From positions 1-54,666 of the forward strand of contig JANSYS010000025.1 of NCBI GenBank assembly GCA_024742275.1: DNA of 54,666 nt, read 5' to 3'. Of this stretch, positions 1 to 9,936 are shown piece after piece; position 1 is the stretch's first letter; every line of letters starts with the position of its first letter. The DNA is from Alphaproteobacteria bacterium (GTDB taxonomy: Bacteria; Pseudomonadota; Alphaproteobacteria; Thalassobaculales; Thalassobaculaceae). Under the pieces are notes generated by a model. It was not told where the DNA came from and did no database searches. It saw only the letters and a program-made list of their open reading frames with translations. A program made the translations under genes and the position numbers.

Positions 1-301
1 CCGAAAGCTCGCCAAGATCTGCAGCCCTCAGACCCTGGTGCCGGCAACCTGACGGTCGGGACGCCTTTGCGCCCAAGCCCGGGGAGCATCGCCATGCCTC
101 AACGGCGATCCAACCGCCGACTTCTTCAACAGTATCGACCCGAAGCGGTCGGTCGATGTCACTGGAGCGCCCGACCCGAAGCTGTCATTCGATTTAGACG
201 TCGTATTCGGCCTTTCGACACCCCATCTGTTGGAGGACGCCTCGCCCTTTCGACCCGATCGGGCCAGAGCGCGCTACAGGCCCTGGGGCCAAGGAACTTC
301 C
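1..301. other. Upstream region of groES, no supported gene
   Basis: This stretch is GC-rich and one forward frame stays open through it, but that translation is rich in Arg, Pro and Ser and resembles no family I know. A different frame reads from the window edge to a TGA near position 52 and could be the last residues of a truncated upstream gene; that is too short to judge. I see no CIRCE-type inverted repeat (TTAGCACTC-N9-GAGTGCTAA) and no clear heat-shock promoter. The only solid element is the AAGGA ribosome site just before groES. Confidence 0.3.
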
Positions 302-616
302 ATGAAATTGCGTCCGCTACAGGACCGCATCCTGATCCGCCCGCTTGAGCGGGATACGATCAGTTCCGGCGGAATCATCATTCCCGATACCGCCAAGGAA
401 AAGCCAGTCGAAGGCACGGTCGTCGCCGTCGGCTCCGGCAATCGAGACGACCACGGCAAGCTGCACACGCCCGACGTGACGGTCGGAGATCGCGTGCTCT
501 ACGGCAAATGGTCCGGCAGCGAGGTGAAACTCGACTGCGAGGACCTCGTGATCATGAAGGAGACCGACATCCTGGGGATCGTGGACCAGGCAACCACAAC
601 GACGCCCGCCGCGTAA
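302..616 (+). CDS. groES: Co-chaperonin GroES
   Basis: The 104-residue product is a Cpn10 co-chaperonin, which caps the GroEL ring and encloses substrate proteins in the cytoplasm. The N-terminus [15 protein letters not shown] and the following [13 protein letters not shown] mobile-loop region are typical, and the length is slightly above the usual 95-97 because of a short Thr/Ala tail. I chose the ATG at 302 because AAGGA lies at the right distance and because the family begins with MKxRPLxDR; an upstream in-frame start would add 24 unrelated residues. groEL follows after 18 bases, so the two form the usual bicistronic operon. Confidence 0.95.
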   Translation: MKLRPLQDRILIRPLERDTISSGGIIIPDTAKEKPVEGTVVAVGSGNRDDHGKLHTPDVTVGDRVLYGKWSGSEVKLDCEDLVIMKETDILGIVDQATTTTPAA

Positions 617-2254
<1,638 letters not shown>

Positions 2255-2307
2255 GCCGGGTGTTTTCGAACGCGCCGATCAACTTCGGCGTCTCCCACGA
2301 TACTATC

Positions 2308-2336
2308 CCGCCGACGTCATTTCGTGGCGTCGGCGG
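2308..2336 (+). terminator. Stem-loop after groESL
   Basis: A perfect 9-base-pair stem, CCGCCGACG paired with CGTCGGCGG, has an 11-base loop and lies about 55 bases past the groEL stop. There is no T-run after it, so it may be a weak terminator or a 3'-end stabiliser. Confidence 0.4.
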
Positions 2337-2435
2337 CCAGACCCTGTCCCGGCTGGCGGATGGGGCGCATGATCCGATAGTGACACCGTTCGATCGCCTC
2401 TGGCTCGCTGGCCCCGGAAACAGACTGGAACCGCC

Positions 2436-2855
2436 ATGTCGCTGAAGCTCGTCTCGTCAAATGATCACTTGGTGGTCGCCCTCCGCGACTGTTTCCTGCC
2501 CATCGTGCGGGCCAACGGAATCCTGCAGATCCAGCGTGACGGACTCCGCCGGATTGCCCTGCTGAAGGGACCGTGGTCGATCACTCACTGGACGCCCTTC
2601 CGCGACCTGTCGCCCGACGAAGCCTCCTCGCCGGGGTATCGCCATGCGGTTGAGGTCCAGCGACCGGGTCCGACGATGGGTTACGGGCTCGACGTGCTGC
2701 ACCTGGGAAAGCGCATCCTGGGGCTGCTCTGGTCGGACGACGGGAAGATCCAGGTCACCGCCTTCGCTCGGGGTGACTGGGAGCAGCAGGCCCTGGCCAT
2801 GAGGATGGGTCTGTCCACAGAAGACGATGTGCCGGCGAACGATCGGGCGGATTGA
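2436..2855 (+). CDS. Hypothetical protein, 139 aa
   Basis: I do not recognise this family. The 139-residue product is soluble, has no signal peptide or membrane segment, and carries several Trp residues in a WSITHWTPF region near residue 50, with a mixed alpha/beta pattern. GGAA lies a few bases before the ATG. Codon use matches the neighbouring chromosomal genes, with strong G/C at third positions, which supports a real gene. It follows groEL after 181 bases with a stem-loop between, so it is probably transcribed separately. It converges on the protease gene. Confidence 0.6.
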   Translation: MSLKLVSSNDHLVVALRDCFLPIVRANGILQIQRDGLRRIALLKGPWSITHWTPFRDLSPDEASSPGYRHAVEVQRPGPTMGYGLDVLHLGKRILGLLWSDDGKIQVTAFARGDWEQQALAMRMGLSTEDDVPANDRAD

Positions 2856-2915
2856 GTGGCTCCGAGTGCGTAGGCTTTCGCGGCGAGATCGCCTGCGGTT
2901 CGGCGCGAGCCCGGC

Positions 2916-3800
2916 CTATCCGTCTGTGAGGGTGAGCAGGATGTCGGCGTACCAGGTGCAATTCAGGCCGAGTGCCTCGTCCTGAACAAGGTCCCGGGAG
3001 CCCAGATCAAGTCGCGAGGAGTGAATTCCCAGCAAGAGCCAAGGAACGTCGCCGAGCGCCGTCCGGCGTCCGTCCTGCGCTCTGTCGACGGGCATCACCA
3101 CCGGGGCACCGCTGGTTCCGCGATGGGTGCGCGCGTCGGTCAGGAAGTATCCCTGCCCCTGGAACCGCAGCCCGAAGGAGGAGGCCAGCGCCGCCCGCCT
3201 GACCACCGGCATATGGTGCAGCGTGTCGTGGAAGCCCAAGGGGAATCCGACGACCATCAGGGTGCAGCCGATCTCCACCCGGTCGCCGTGGCGGACGAGA
3301 TGGTCAGGCGTGAAGGCCTGATAGGCGGTGGTCTCGGGCAGGGCATCCCGGTCGATGGCGATCACAGCCACGTCCACCATGCCGCCGCCGTCGATGCCCT
3401 CGCGCCACAGCGGTTGGCCGTTGCGGTAAAGCGGGATCGAGAAGCCGGTGGAGATGGTCAGGTTCTGTCGATCGGTATGCAGTTCGACGACGACGCTGTC
3501 CGGCCGATGGCCGCTGATGGCGTCCAGCAGCACGTGGCGGCTCGTGACCAGGAACAGGTGGGTCTCGCGCTCGAAGAGAAAACCGCTCGCATTGGTCAGG
3601 TGTACGGCGCCGTCAAAGGTGGACAGGCGCAGCGCGGTCAGCAGGATTGGCTCGCTGACTCGCCCCTCGCTGGAGACCGAGGCGTCGGGATCGAGATTGG
3701 CCGGAACCAGCTGTGGACCGCTGGAAAGGCTGCCGGGCTCGGCCCGACTCGGATCGCCGGCTGTTATCGAAGCCGAGGACATTGTCGGGTGCCCGGTCAT
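2916..3800 (-). CDS. Trypsin-like serine protease, HflKC-linked
   Basis: The 294-residue product has the three catalytic blocks of the chymotrypsin/trypsin fold: His89 in TSRHV, Asp143 in VDVAVIAID and Ser230 in HRGTSGAPV. I therefore expect an active serine endopeptidase. There is no signal peptide, PDZ domain or membrane anchor, so it should be cytoplasmic, unlike DegP/DegQ. The start is fixed by an ATGA overlap with the hflC stop, meaning translational coupling with hflC. This suggests a role beside the HflK-HflC membrane complex in protein quality control. The first 50 residues are low in complexity. The fold call is strong; substrate and partner are inference. Confidence 0.82.
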   Translation of the reverse strand: MTGHPTMSSASITAGDPSRAEPGSLSSGPQLVPANLDPDASVSSEGRVSEPILLTALRLSTFDGAVHLTNASGFLFERETHLFLVTSRHVLLDAISGHRPDSVVVELHTDRQNLTISTGFSIPLYRNGQPLWREGIDGGGMVDVAVIAIDRDALPETTAYQAFTPDHLVRHGDRVEIGCTLMVVGFPLGFHDTLHHMPVVRRAALASSFGLRFQGQGYFLTDARTHRGTSGAPVVMPVDRAQDGRRTALGDVPWLLLGIHSSRLDLGSRDLVQDEALGLNCTWYADILLTLTDG

Positions 3801-4801
3801 TCGGTTATCTGCCCAGGCGGTACAGCGGTGGCGGCGGACAACGGCGCCAGCCCTTTGATAAGGCCGAACAGATCGCTGTCCGTGGTGAGCACCAGGGTGG
3901 AATTCTCGGCAATGATCGTCCGATAGGACTGCATCATCCGGGTGAATTCGTAGAACGCGACAGAGTCCGGCGACTGATTGTAGGCGTCGGCATAGATCGT
4001 CGCCGCTGCGGCGTCGGCCGCGCCTCGGATCTCCTCTACCGCCCGGTAGGCCTCCGACTGGACCTTGTTCAGATCCCGCACCCGATTGCCTCTGATACGG
4101 GCGGCTTCACCGTTACCCTCCGACAGGAAGCGCTCGGCGATCTGCCGCCGCTCGCTGATCATCCGGTCATAGATTTTGGGGCGCACACTTTCATTGTAGT
4201 TGATCCGCTTAAAGCGAATGTCGAGCAGTTCGATGCCGAACACCCGGACCTTTTCGGCGGCAGCAAGAAATATCTCTTCCTCGACCAGCGCACGGCCTTT
4301 CTGGATCGGTACCAGCGCACCGATGTTCTGCGCCGTCTCTGTGTCGGACAGTGAGGTGTCCCGCAGCGGCTCGCGACCCTTCGTGGTGCGAATGATCTCG
4401 ATCAGTTCATGCTTGGCGACCGCGTTGCGGGTCTCGCTGCCAAGGATGTCGTCGAGTCGGGACTGGGCGCTGCGCTCGTCGCGCAAGCGCAGGAAGTACT
4501 GCAGAGGATCGGTGATGCGCCAGCGGGCGAAAAGGTCGACTGAAATGTAGAGCTTGTCCTTTGTCGGCATATCCGACGGGCTGCCGTCCCATTCCAACAC
4601 CCGTTTGTCGATCGGATTGACTTCCTGGACGAAGGGCATCTTGAGTTTTAGCCCGGCTTCGGTGACCGGATCGCCCACGGGCTTGCCGAACTGGGTGATG
4701 ATGACCTGCTCGACCTCGGTGACCACATAAACCGCGCTGGAGACTATGTAGACGCTTGCGAGGATCGCCAGGCCGGCGACGGTCGTGACGAAACGCTTCA
4801 T
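3797..4801 (-). CDS. hflC: Membrane protease modulator HflC
   Basis: The 334-residue product is a band-7/SPFH protein. It has one N-terminal membrane segment (about residues 5-27), the SPFH domain starting around VYVVTEVEQVIITQFGKPVG, and a charged helical region after residue 200. HflC pairs with HflK in a large membrane complex around the FtsH protease and restrains its activity. The gene overlaps the hflK stop by ATGA and in turn overlaps the downstream protease by ATGA, so three proteins are made from one coupled message. The length matches the family. Confidence 0.93.
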   Translation of the reverse strand: MKRFVTTVAGLAILASVYIVSSAVYVVTEVEQVIITQFGKPVGDPVTEAGLKLKMPFVQEVNPIDKRVLEWDGSPSDMPTKDKLYISVDLFARWRITDPLQYFLRLRDERSAQSRLDDILGSETRNAVAKHELIEIIRTTKGREPLRDTSLSDTETAQNIGALVPIQKGRALVEEEIFLAAAEKVRVFGIELLDIRFKRINYNESVRPKIYDRMISERRQIAERFLSEGNGEAARIRGNRVRDLNKVQSEAYRAVEEIRGAADAAAATIYADAYNQSPDSVAFYEFTRMMQSYRTIIAENSTLVLTTDSDLFGLIKGLAPLSAATAVPPGQITE

Positions 4802-5883
4802 TGCGAGACTCCCTGCCCGGGATTGAGGTTGCCGGGGGTGAGGTTCATGAGCGGCAGGATGCCGGATAGACTACCGTCGACGATCACGGTGGAGCGGATG
4901 ACGGGCATCACCTCCTGCATCGTCTCGATATAGATGCGCCGGCGGGTGACCTCGGGCGCCTTTAGATACTCCGCGAACAGCGCTCGGAACCGGGCGGCGT
5001 CGCCCTCGGCCTCATTGATGCGCTTCAGCCGGTAGCCGTCGGCTTCGCGGATGCGCTGATCCTTCTCGCCCTCGGCCAACGGAATGACTCTGTTGTAGTC
5101 CCGCCGAGCCTCGTTGATCAGCTTTTCCTTCTCCTGTTGCGCTTGGTTCACCTCGTTAAAGGAGGCTTGAACCGGTTTCGGCGGATTGATGTTCTTGAGC
5201 TGCACCTGATCGATGCTGATGCCCATGGCGTATTTGGTCGACAGCGCCTGCATCTTCGTCAGCGCTTCGGTCTCGATCTCCTGGCGGCCGACCGTAATCA
5301 CCTCGTCCACCGTTCGGTCGCCGACGACCTCGCGCATGACGGATTCGGAGACATAGCGCAGGGTTTCGCTGGGTTCGCGGACCTCGAACAGGAATTTCCG
5401 GGGGTCGGAAATCCGGTACTGGATCACCCACTCGACTAGGGCGGCGTTCAGGTCGCCCGTGACCATCTCGGTCTCGCGCATGCCGTCACGTTGACGTGTG
5501 CCCTGATAGGCGTCGGTTGCACCGGGAGTGACAAATCCGAATTCCTGCTTGAGCTGCCGCTTAACTGGCACGATCGTCACCGCGTCGACACCGAACGGGA
5601 GTTTGAAATGCAGGCCCGGTGGAATCTCGGCGGTATATTTGCCGAACCGCTGGACAACCGCGACTGAGTCGCTGGGGACCGTGTAATAGGCGGTCCATAT
5701 GCTGAGCGCGACAGCGCCGAGGACGGCGACCAGCGTCATCGCCCGCCAACTTCCGCCGCCGGGAAGAAGCTGCTTGAACCGATCCTGCGCGGCCTTGATC
5801 AGCCTCTCGATTTCCGGACTGTGGGGCGGCGCACCGCGGCCCCAAGGTCCACCGCCACCGCGGCCGTCGTTCGAAGATGACAT
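4798..5883 (-). CDS. hflK: Membrane protease modulator HflK
   Basis: The 361-residue product begins with a Gly/Pro-rich cytoplasmic leader (GRGGGGPWGRG), a single membrane segment at about residues 47-65, then an SPFH domain and a long Glu/Arg-rich helical tail, all typical of HflK. It forms a complex with HflC that modulates FtsH. I prefer the ATG at 5883, preceded by GGGAAG, over an ATG four codons upstream that has no ribosome site. It overlaps hflC by four bases. Confidence 0.93.
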   Translation of the reverse strand: MSSSNDGRGGGGPWGRGAPPHSPEIERLIKAAQDRFKQLLPGGGSWRAMTLVAVLGAVALSIWTAYYTVPSDSVAVVQRFGKYTAEIPPGLHFKLPFGVDAVTIVPVKRQLKQEFGFVTPGATDAYQGTRQRDGMRETEMVTGDLNAALVEWVIQYRISDPRKFLFEVREPSETLRYVSESVMREVVGDRTVDEVITVGRQEIETEALTKMQALSTKYAMGISIDQVQLKNINPPKPVQASFNEVNQAQQEKEKLINEARRDYNRVIPLAEGEKDQRIREADGYRLKRINEAEGDAARFRALFAEYLKAPEVTRRRIYIETMQEVMPVIRSTVIVDGSLSGILPLMNLTPGNLNPGQGVSQ

Positions 5884-5965
5884 CTGACTTCCCATACAAG
5901 CGTGATGGCGCCATTCCGGTAGGCGCGAGTGATTTCGGAAAACCGGGACAGAACTCAGGCGAGGA

Positions 5966-6259
5966 TCACAGATCCTCGGCGGTCAGAACGTAGGCGGAAC
6001 GTTGATCTCGCGCATAAGCCACTCGAGCCGCTTCGTGGATCCGATCCAGCAGCCGATCGAATGTGCGCAACAGATCCGCCTCCCGGCTTTCAGTGCCGGG
6101 AAGCGAACTCCGAAGGACCGCCCCTTCAACAAAGAAGGCGATTTCTAGAGATCTGTCGTATCCCCAGAAACGAACACGGTCGCGTGTTGGGTCGAAACTG
6201 CGCGAGGCATTCGGAAAATTCAGAGCTGTTGCGCGTCCCGTTGCGTGGCGCTTGAACAT
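5966..6259 (-). CDS. DUF1488 family protein
   Basis: The 97-residue product has the DUF1488 pattern: LNFPNASRSFD near the N-terminus, then VRFWGYDRSLEIAFFVE, then an Arg/Asp-rich helix. The family is small, widespread in proteobacteria and of unknown function. The gene lies 82 bases upstream of hflK on the same strand, so cotranscription is possible. No signal peptide or metal-binding motif is visible. Confidence 0.75.
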   Translation of the reverse strand: MFKRHATGRATALNFPNASRSFDPTRDRVRFWGYDRSLEIAFFVEGAVLRSSLPGTESREADLLRTFDRLLDRIHEAARVAYARDQRSAYVLTAEDL

Positions 6260-6287
6260 GCTGGCACGGCCGGTCAGCAGGCTCTGC

Positions 6288-6458
6288 CTACGACTTCGAC
6301 GTGGTCCTGTTTGGCGGCCCTGCCTCTTCCTTTGCCAGTCTCTCGGCCGAAGGCGGTTTCTTGAGCTGACTCTTCGCCGCAGCCGGCGCGCTCGGTAAAC
6401 TCGGCAAGTTCGGTTTTTTGATGTTTTCCGTTTTCTTGGCGAAATACTTGAAAGACAT
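6288..6458 (-). CDS. Small Lys/Ala/Pro-rich protein, 56 aa
   Basis: A short frame encodes a 56-residue basic protein starting MSFKYFAKKTENIKKPNLP and rich in Lys, Pro, Ala and Ser, with no membrane segment. A GAGG ribosome site lies seven bases before the ATG. The coding part is GC-rich while the DNA immediately upstream is strongly AT-rich, as expected for a promoter next to a gene. I do not recognise the family. It could be a nucleic-acid-binding or stress protein, but nothing in the sequence shows this. Confidence 0.5.
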   Translation of the reverse strand: MSFKYFAKKTENIKKPNLPSLPSAPAAAKSQLKKPPSAERLAKEEAGPPNRTTSKS

Positions 6459-6664
6459 AACTATACCTCGTTTGGTTACTAATTTAAAAAACTACACGAA
6501 TTATAAAATATACAGTATTACTATTATTGCAATAAGATTCTGAATTATTTTTTAGTTATCTAGAATAATATTAAGTTTGGGATGAATTTTTTCTTTTATT
6601 ATTCTTATTTATTTTTGAGACCTGTGCGATGCGATAGCTCAGAGCGGGGGCCGCGGCCATTTGC
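6459..6664. other. AT-rich intergenic island
   Basis: About 160 bases here are very AT-rich, with runs such as ATTATTTTTTAG and TTTATTATTC, in otherwise GC-rich DNA. It lies between the end of the transglutaminase-like gene and the start of the 56-residue gene, both on the minus strand, so it can hold a terminator and a promoter. I could not choose one -35/-10 pair with confidence. Similar AT-rich patches occur near 8,950-9,110, 30,585-30,660 and 53,450-53,650. Confidence 0.5.
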
Positions 6665-7522
6665 TCAAACAGACATTGCTGGCGGTTGACCCACGGGCGC
6701 TGTCTCAGGATCGACGTTGTCGATGTCGTAGGTCCAGACACGGAAATCGACCAGCTCCCCGGGGCCGAAGATCTGCGTCAGAGGCACATCCGCTGCATCC
6801 CGTCCCTGTGCAATCAGGATCCTACCGATGCGGGGCGCATTGTTGCGTGGGTCATACGTCCACCACCGACCGCCGAGATACACCTCGATCCAGGCCGCGA
6901 AATCCGGAATGCCATGCGGAAGCGGCGTGCCGATGTCGCTCAAGTAGCCGGTGCAGTAGCGCGCGGGAATGTTGAGGCACCGACAGAAGGAAATGGCCAG
7001 GTGGGCGAAATCGCGGCACACGCCCTGACGTTCGAAGAACGCCTCGGAGGCGGTTCGGGTTGGGCGGGCGGTCTCATATCCGAAAGCGATATGCCCATGA
7101 ACGAAGTCGCAGATCGCCTGGACGCGCTCCCTGCCGAGGGGGGACGACCCAAACCGCCGCCACGCTTCGTCGGAAAGCAGGTCCGTGTCGCAGTATCGGC
7201 TGCCCTGCAGGTATACAAGTGTCTCGGCAGGCAGATCCTCAACCCTATGCTGCTCCACGTCTGGCAAAGCCGGATCGGTTAGGCCTTCGTCATGAATGAC
7301 CGCATTCGCTCCCACTGAAAATCGGCCTGGGGGAGCAACAAGGCGGCTGCACCAGTTCCCGAACAGGTCGCGGTATCCGGTCACGCGTACGGCGGGATCG
7401 GTCAGAAGTACGTCGGGTTGTTCAAGGTGACTGGCCCTTGAAAAATGGACGTTCAGCAACGTGACGATAGGCGTCACTTGCGGCAAGTCGAAGGTCATGT
7501 TGCATCCGATGCTGATCCGCAT
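6665..7522 (-). CDS. Transglutaminase-like family protein, His site altered
   Basis: The 285-residue product matches the bacterial transglutaminase-like (COG1305) family. Cys169 sits in QGVCRDFAHLAISFCR, followed by ARYCTGYL and the block AWIEVYLGGRWWTYDPRNN with Asp224. These proteins use a Cys-His-Asp triad to hydrolyse or transfer amide bonds. The position before AW, normally His, is Ala209 here, so activity is uncertain; the same change may be common in this subfamily. I chose the ATG at 7522 because the family starts close to this point and it lies two bases after the upstream gene's stop. It is the last gene of a small operon of unknown proteins. Confidence 0.8.
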   Translation of the reverse strand: MRISIGCNMTFDLPQVTPIVTLLNVHFSRASHLEQPDVLLTDPAVRVTGYRDLFGNWCSRLVAPPGRFSVGANAVIHDEGLTDPALPDVEQHRVEDLPAETLVYLQGSRYCDTDLLSDEAWRRFGSSPLGRERVQAICDFVHGHIAFGYETARPTRTASEAFFERQGVCRDFAHLAISFCRCLNIPARYCTGYLSDIGTPLPHGIPDFAAWIEVYLGGRWWTYDPRNNAPRIGRILIAQGRDAADVPLTQIFGPGELVDFRVWTYDIDNVDPETAPVGQPPAMSV

Positions 7523-7524
7523 TG

Positions 7525-7833
7525 TTAACCTCTGTTGGAGCTTCGTTGAGGGAGCTCGGATCTCGGTGGCTGGAGGTCGGATGAATCTGTCCGCTGCGCC
7601 CGCGAGAGGGCGGCATGATCGACGACCACGGTGTCCAGCAGACCGTTCAGACCGTATGCCGTGCAGATCCGAATCCTTGATGCGCTTTGCCGTGGTTGGC
7701 CGAACACTCTCCACCATCCACGTTCATGTTCGGTTTCAACGCTATACGTTCCGGCGGGCCACAGACCATCGAGGCCATCCAACGAGAATGGATGGTGAAA
7801 AACGATGCGGCGGCTGGTTTTCCGCTTTCTCAT
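7525..7833 (-). CDS. Small conserved protein with HPF/PAG/ET motif, copy A
   Basis: The 102-residue product starts MRKRKTSRRIVFHHPFSLDG and continues with WPAGTYSVETEHE. The same pattern HPF-x-(L/I)...PAG-x-Y-xx-ET recurs in the 88-residue product at 8105-8371, so the two are paralogues. The start is fixed by an ATGA overlap with the preceding 65-residue gene, and the transglutaminase-like gene follows after two bases. I recognise the pattern as a small alphaproteobacterial family but know no function. Confidence 0.68.
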   Translation of the reverse strand: MRKRKTSRRIVFHHPFSLDGLDGLWPAGTYSVETEHERGWWRVFGQPRQSASRIRICTAYGLNGLLDTVVVDHAALSRAQRTDSSDLQPPRSELPQRSSNRG

Positions 7834-8027
7834 AACCCGTCGGTTGACTTCTCCCGCCGTTTCGCTGCTGCGACAGCATCCTCCAAGCTGGTGTATTTGT
7901 AGCTTCCGACGATGAAGTACGTCGCTTCTATGGTTTGAATACCGTATCTCTTGCAAAGTTCTTCGTCCGAGCGGGTAATATTATCTGCATTTGGCTTTTC
8001 TGCTTCTTTTTCCATTTTAACATCCAT
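7830..8027 (-). CDS. Small hypothetical protein, 65 aa
   Basis: The 65-residue product is highly charged at both ends, with a hydrophobic middle (ATYFIVGSYKYTSLEDAVAAAKRR) that looks like a short beta-alpha unit. No ribosome site is obvious at 8027, and a second ATG four codons in is an alternative start. Its stop overlaps the next gene's ATG (ATGA), which argues that it is translated. Function unknown. Confidence 0.55.
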   Translation of the reverse strand: MDVKMEKEAEKPNADNITRSDEELCKRYGIQTIEATYFIVGSYKYTSLEDAVAAAKRREKSTDGL

Positions 8028-8104
8028 GAGTTTGATGGGTGTGCAGCCCGAACGATCTTTTCAGCTGGCCCGAGGCGTTGTTGAGCAAAAAAATTCGGTA
8101 GCGA

Positions 8105-8371
8105 TCATTTTTTCTTTAGGCAGTCTTCTTGAAGTATCTCGTCGAACTTTTCTGGATTCAGCCAGATGGATTTTCGGGTCGTGCCTATTTTACTTTTCTC
8201 TTTGAGGTATAAGACCACACTGACTCTTCGATATGCTATAAAGGATACGCCGGTAAGGAGTTCTTCGTTTGTCTCGGCGACGTACTCTCCTGCCGGTTGT
8301 TCCGGCGCCAGATCGGCGATCTGAAACGGATGCTTCAAGATCACGGTTTCGCTTCTGGTCCTGGTCAGCAT
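8105..8371 (-). CDS. Small conserved protein with HPF/PAG/ET motif, copy B
   Basis: The 88-residue product has the line KHPFQIADL...PAGEYVAETNEELL followed by SFIAYRRVS, and it is a paralogue of the 102-residue protein at 7525-7833. I placed the start at the ATG at 8371, where a GGGAG ribosome site has good spacing; a GTG at 8404 preceded by AGGA would add 11 residues. A 77-base gap separates it from the next gene on the same strand. Function unknown. Confidence 0.62.
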   Translation of the reverse strand: MLTRTRSETVILKHPFQIADLAPEQPAGEYVAETNEELLTGVSFIAYRRVSVVLYLKEKSKIGTTRKSIWLNPEKFDEILQEDCLKKK

Positions 8372-8575
8372 GTCGGAGCTCTCCCGATCTTCGGTTGCAC
8401 TCACAGATATCGGTCCTGCCTGCGTCCAGATCTCTCATGAAGCCGCATACCGGTATTGCAGGACGAGCGGCCGCGCCAACCTTCTTCCGGGTCGGCGCGG
8501 CGCCCGGCGCGGCTCGGACTTCAGGCTCGTCTAGCCAACATTGAAGTTCGGCGCGGGTCTCGTTCTGCTCTTGGA

Positions 8576-8935
8576 TCAGTTGGTCGAGGCGGCCTTAACC
8601 AGGCTTTCCGCGCAAGCCTGCGCCACACCGCGCGCCGGTTCGTCCGCTCCTGGCATCGTGGCCCATCCGTTGGCCGAGACAACGTCGTCCCGCGACCAGG
8701 TCGACGCCGACTGCAGTCGCGCCATCTTAGGGGCGCGTTCGGGATCGCCTGCGGCCTGATTCAAACAAATAGGCAGCATGACGGATACAAGGGTGGCCTG
8801 CGTTTCCGCGCGCACCAGTTTGTCCACCGATGTACCCGTCATCCACCCGCCAATACCGAAGCCGAGCGCGGCAACGGCGATGGCCCCGACGAGTGCGCCC
8901 ACAAGCGCGGGGGCTGTCCATTCAGGATTTTTCAT
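8576..8935 (-). CDS. Small single-pass membrane protein
   Basis: The 119-residue product has one strong membrane segment at residues 9-31 (PALVGALVGAIAVAALGFGIGGW) and then a soluble part with two Cys residues. The ATG at 8935 has GGAG eight bases upstream; a longer version would add 29 residues encoded by AT-rich DNA and is unlikely. The topology suggests an inner-membrane anchor with a periplasmic domain. I know no function. Confidence 0.65.
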   Translation of the reverse strand: MKNPEWTAPALVGALVGAIAVAALGFGIGGWMTGTSVDKLVRAETQATLVSVMLPICLNQAAGDPERAPKMARLQSASTWSRDDVVSANGWATMPGADEPARGVAQACAESLVKAASTN

Positions 8936-9135
8936 GGATATCTCCAAAAAAAGTGCGTTAAGTGCAAAAATACTCAAAATACATTCAACTGTTAATTTAT
9001 TATACTTCTTGTGATGAGTCAATTTGCAATCGTACTTTGGTTTTTTTTATTTGATAATTTTTGGTAAATTTCTGAAATTATTGCTTATTTTTTTGAATAA
9101 AGGGTATTTTTACACGAAAGCCGGTTGGCGCGGGT
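8936..9135. other. AT-rich intergenic region beside IS remnant
   Basis: This stretch is strongly AT-rich, with long T runs near 9040-9060. It presumably holds the promoter of the minus-strand membrane-protein gene and marks the left side of the degenerate transposase. I found no clear terminal inverted repeat or target duplication for the element. Confidence 0.4.
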
Positions 9136-9830
9136 TTGACGCTATGGTCGTCCGATGCCCCCGATCTCATATGCCGCTTTCAGTTCCCGGCGACCGTCAT
9201 CCAGCATGCGGTCTGGCTGTACTTGAGGTTCAATTTCAGCCTCCGTGATGTCGAAGACCCGCTTGCCGAGCGCGGACTCGATGTGAGTTACGAGACGGTT
9301 CGTCGTTGGGTGGCGCGGTTTGGATCCGCCTACGCCAAACGCCTCCGGAGCAGGCGTCCGCGCTCCGATGATCGGTGGCATCATGATGAGATGTTGGTCT
9401 GGACCGGCGGGCACCGGGTGGACCTATGGCGCTGTCGATGCTGAGGGCGAGTTTCTCGACATCTTCCTGCAGCCAAAACGTGACAAGAAGGCCGCGATGA
9501 AGCTGATGCGCGCCGTCTTCTGAAGAAATAGGGCATCGTCCCGACTTTGATCACGACAGACAAACGGGGCTCGCACCGCGCCGCCTTGCGAGACCTTCGT
9601 CTACGCGATCGACATGTCACCGGAGGCCGCTCGAACAATCGGGCGGAGAATTCGCATCAGCCAATCAGACGCAGAGAACGACGTTGGATCGGGTTCAAGC
9701 GTGCAGGCTCGACGCAGAGATTTCTCTCCACCACGCCGCCGTCTGCAACGCCTTAAACCTTCAACGCCACATGAAGCTTCACCGCGCTGGAGCTCTGGCC
9801 CAATGGAGGGTCCTCTCTGGTGTCGCGTGA
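9136..9830 (+). pseudogene. Broken IS6-family transposase
   Basis: Pieces of one transposase are spread over two forward frames. The first has SLRDVEDPLAERGLDVSYETVRRWV and RWHHDEMLVW. After a frameshift near 9415-9440 comes YGAVDAEGEFLDIFLQPKRD. The first frame then resumes with LLKK, an in-frame TAG, GIVPTLITTDKRGS and NNRAENSHQPIRRRERR, and a last shift gives HHAAVCNALNLQRHM. These are IS6-family blocks, including the DDE acidic residues (DE in WHHDEM, VDAEGE, RAENSH). With at least three frameshifts and one stop it cannot be active. The 5' boundary is approximate. Confidence 0.85.
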
Positions 9831-9936
9831 CACGACGTGCCATCCAGGCTCCTTGAGCGATTAGCCGGAAGATATGACAATGCCTCTGTCCGCTTCCCAC
9901 CCGTTCTTGCCGTCGACCAAAACCTACGAGCCAACC

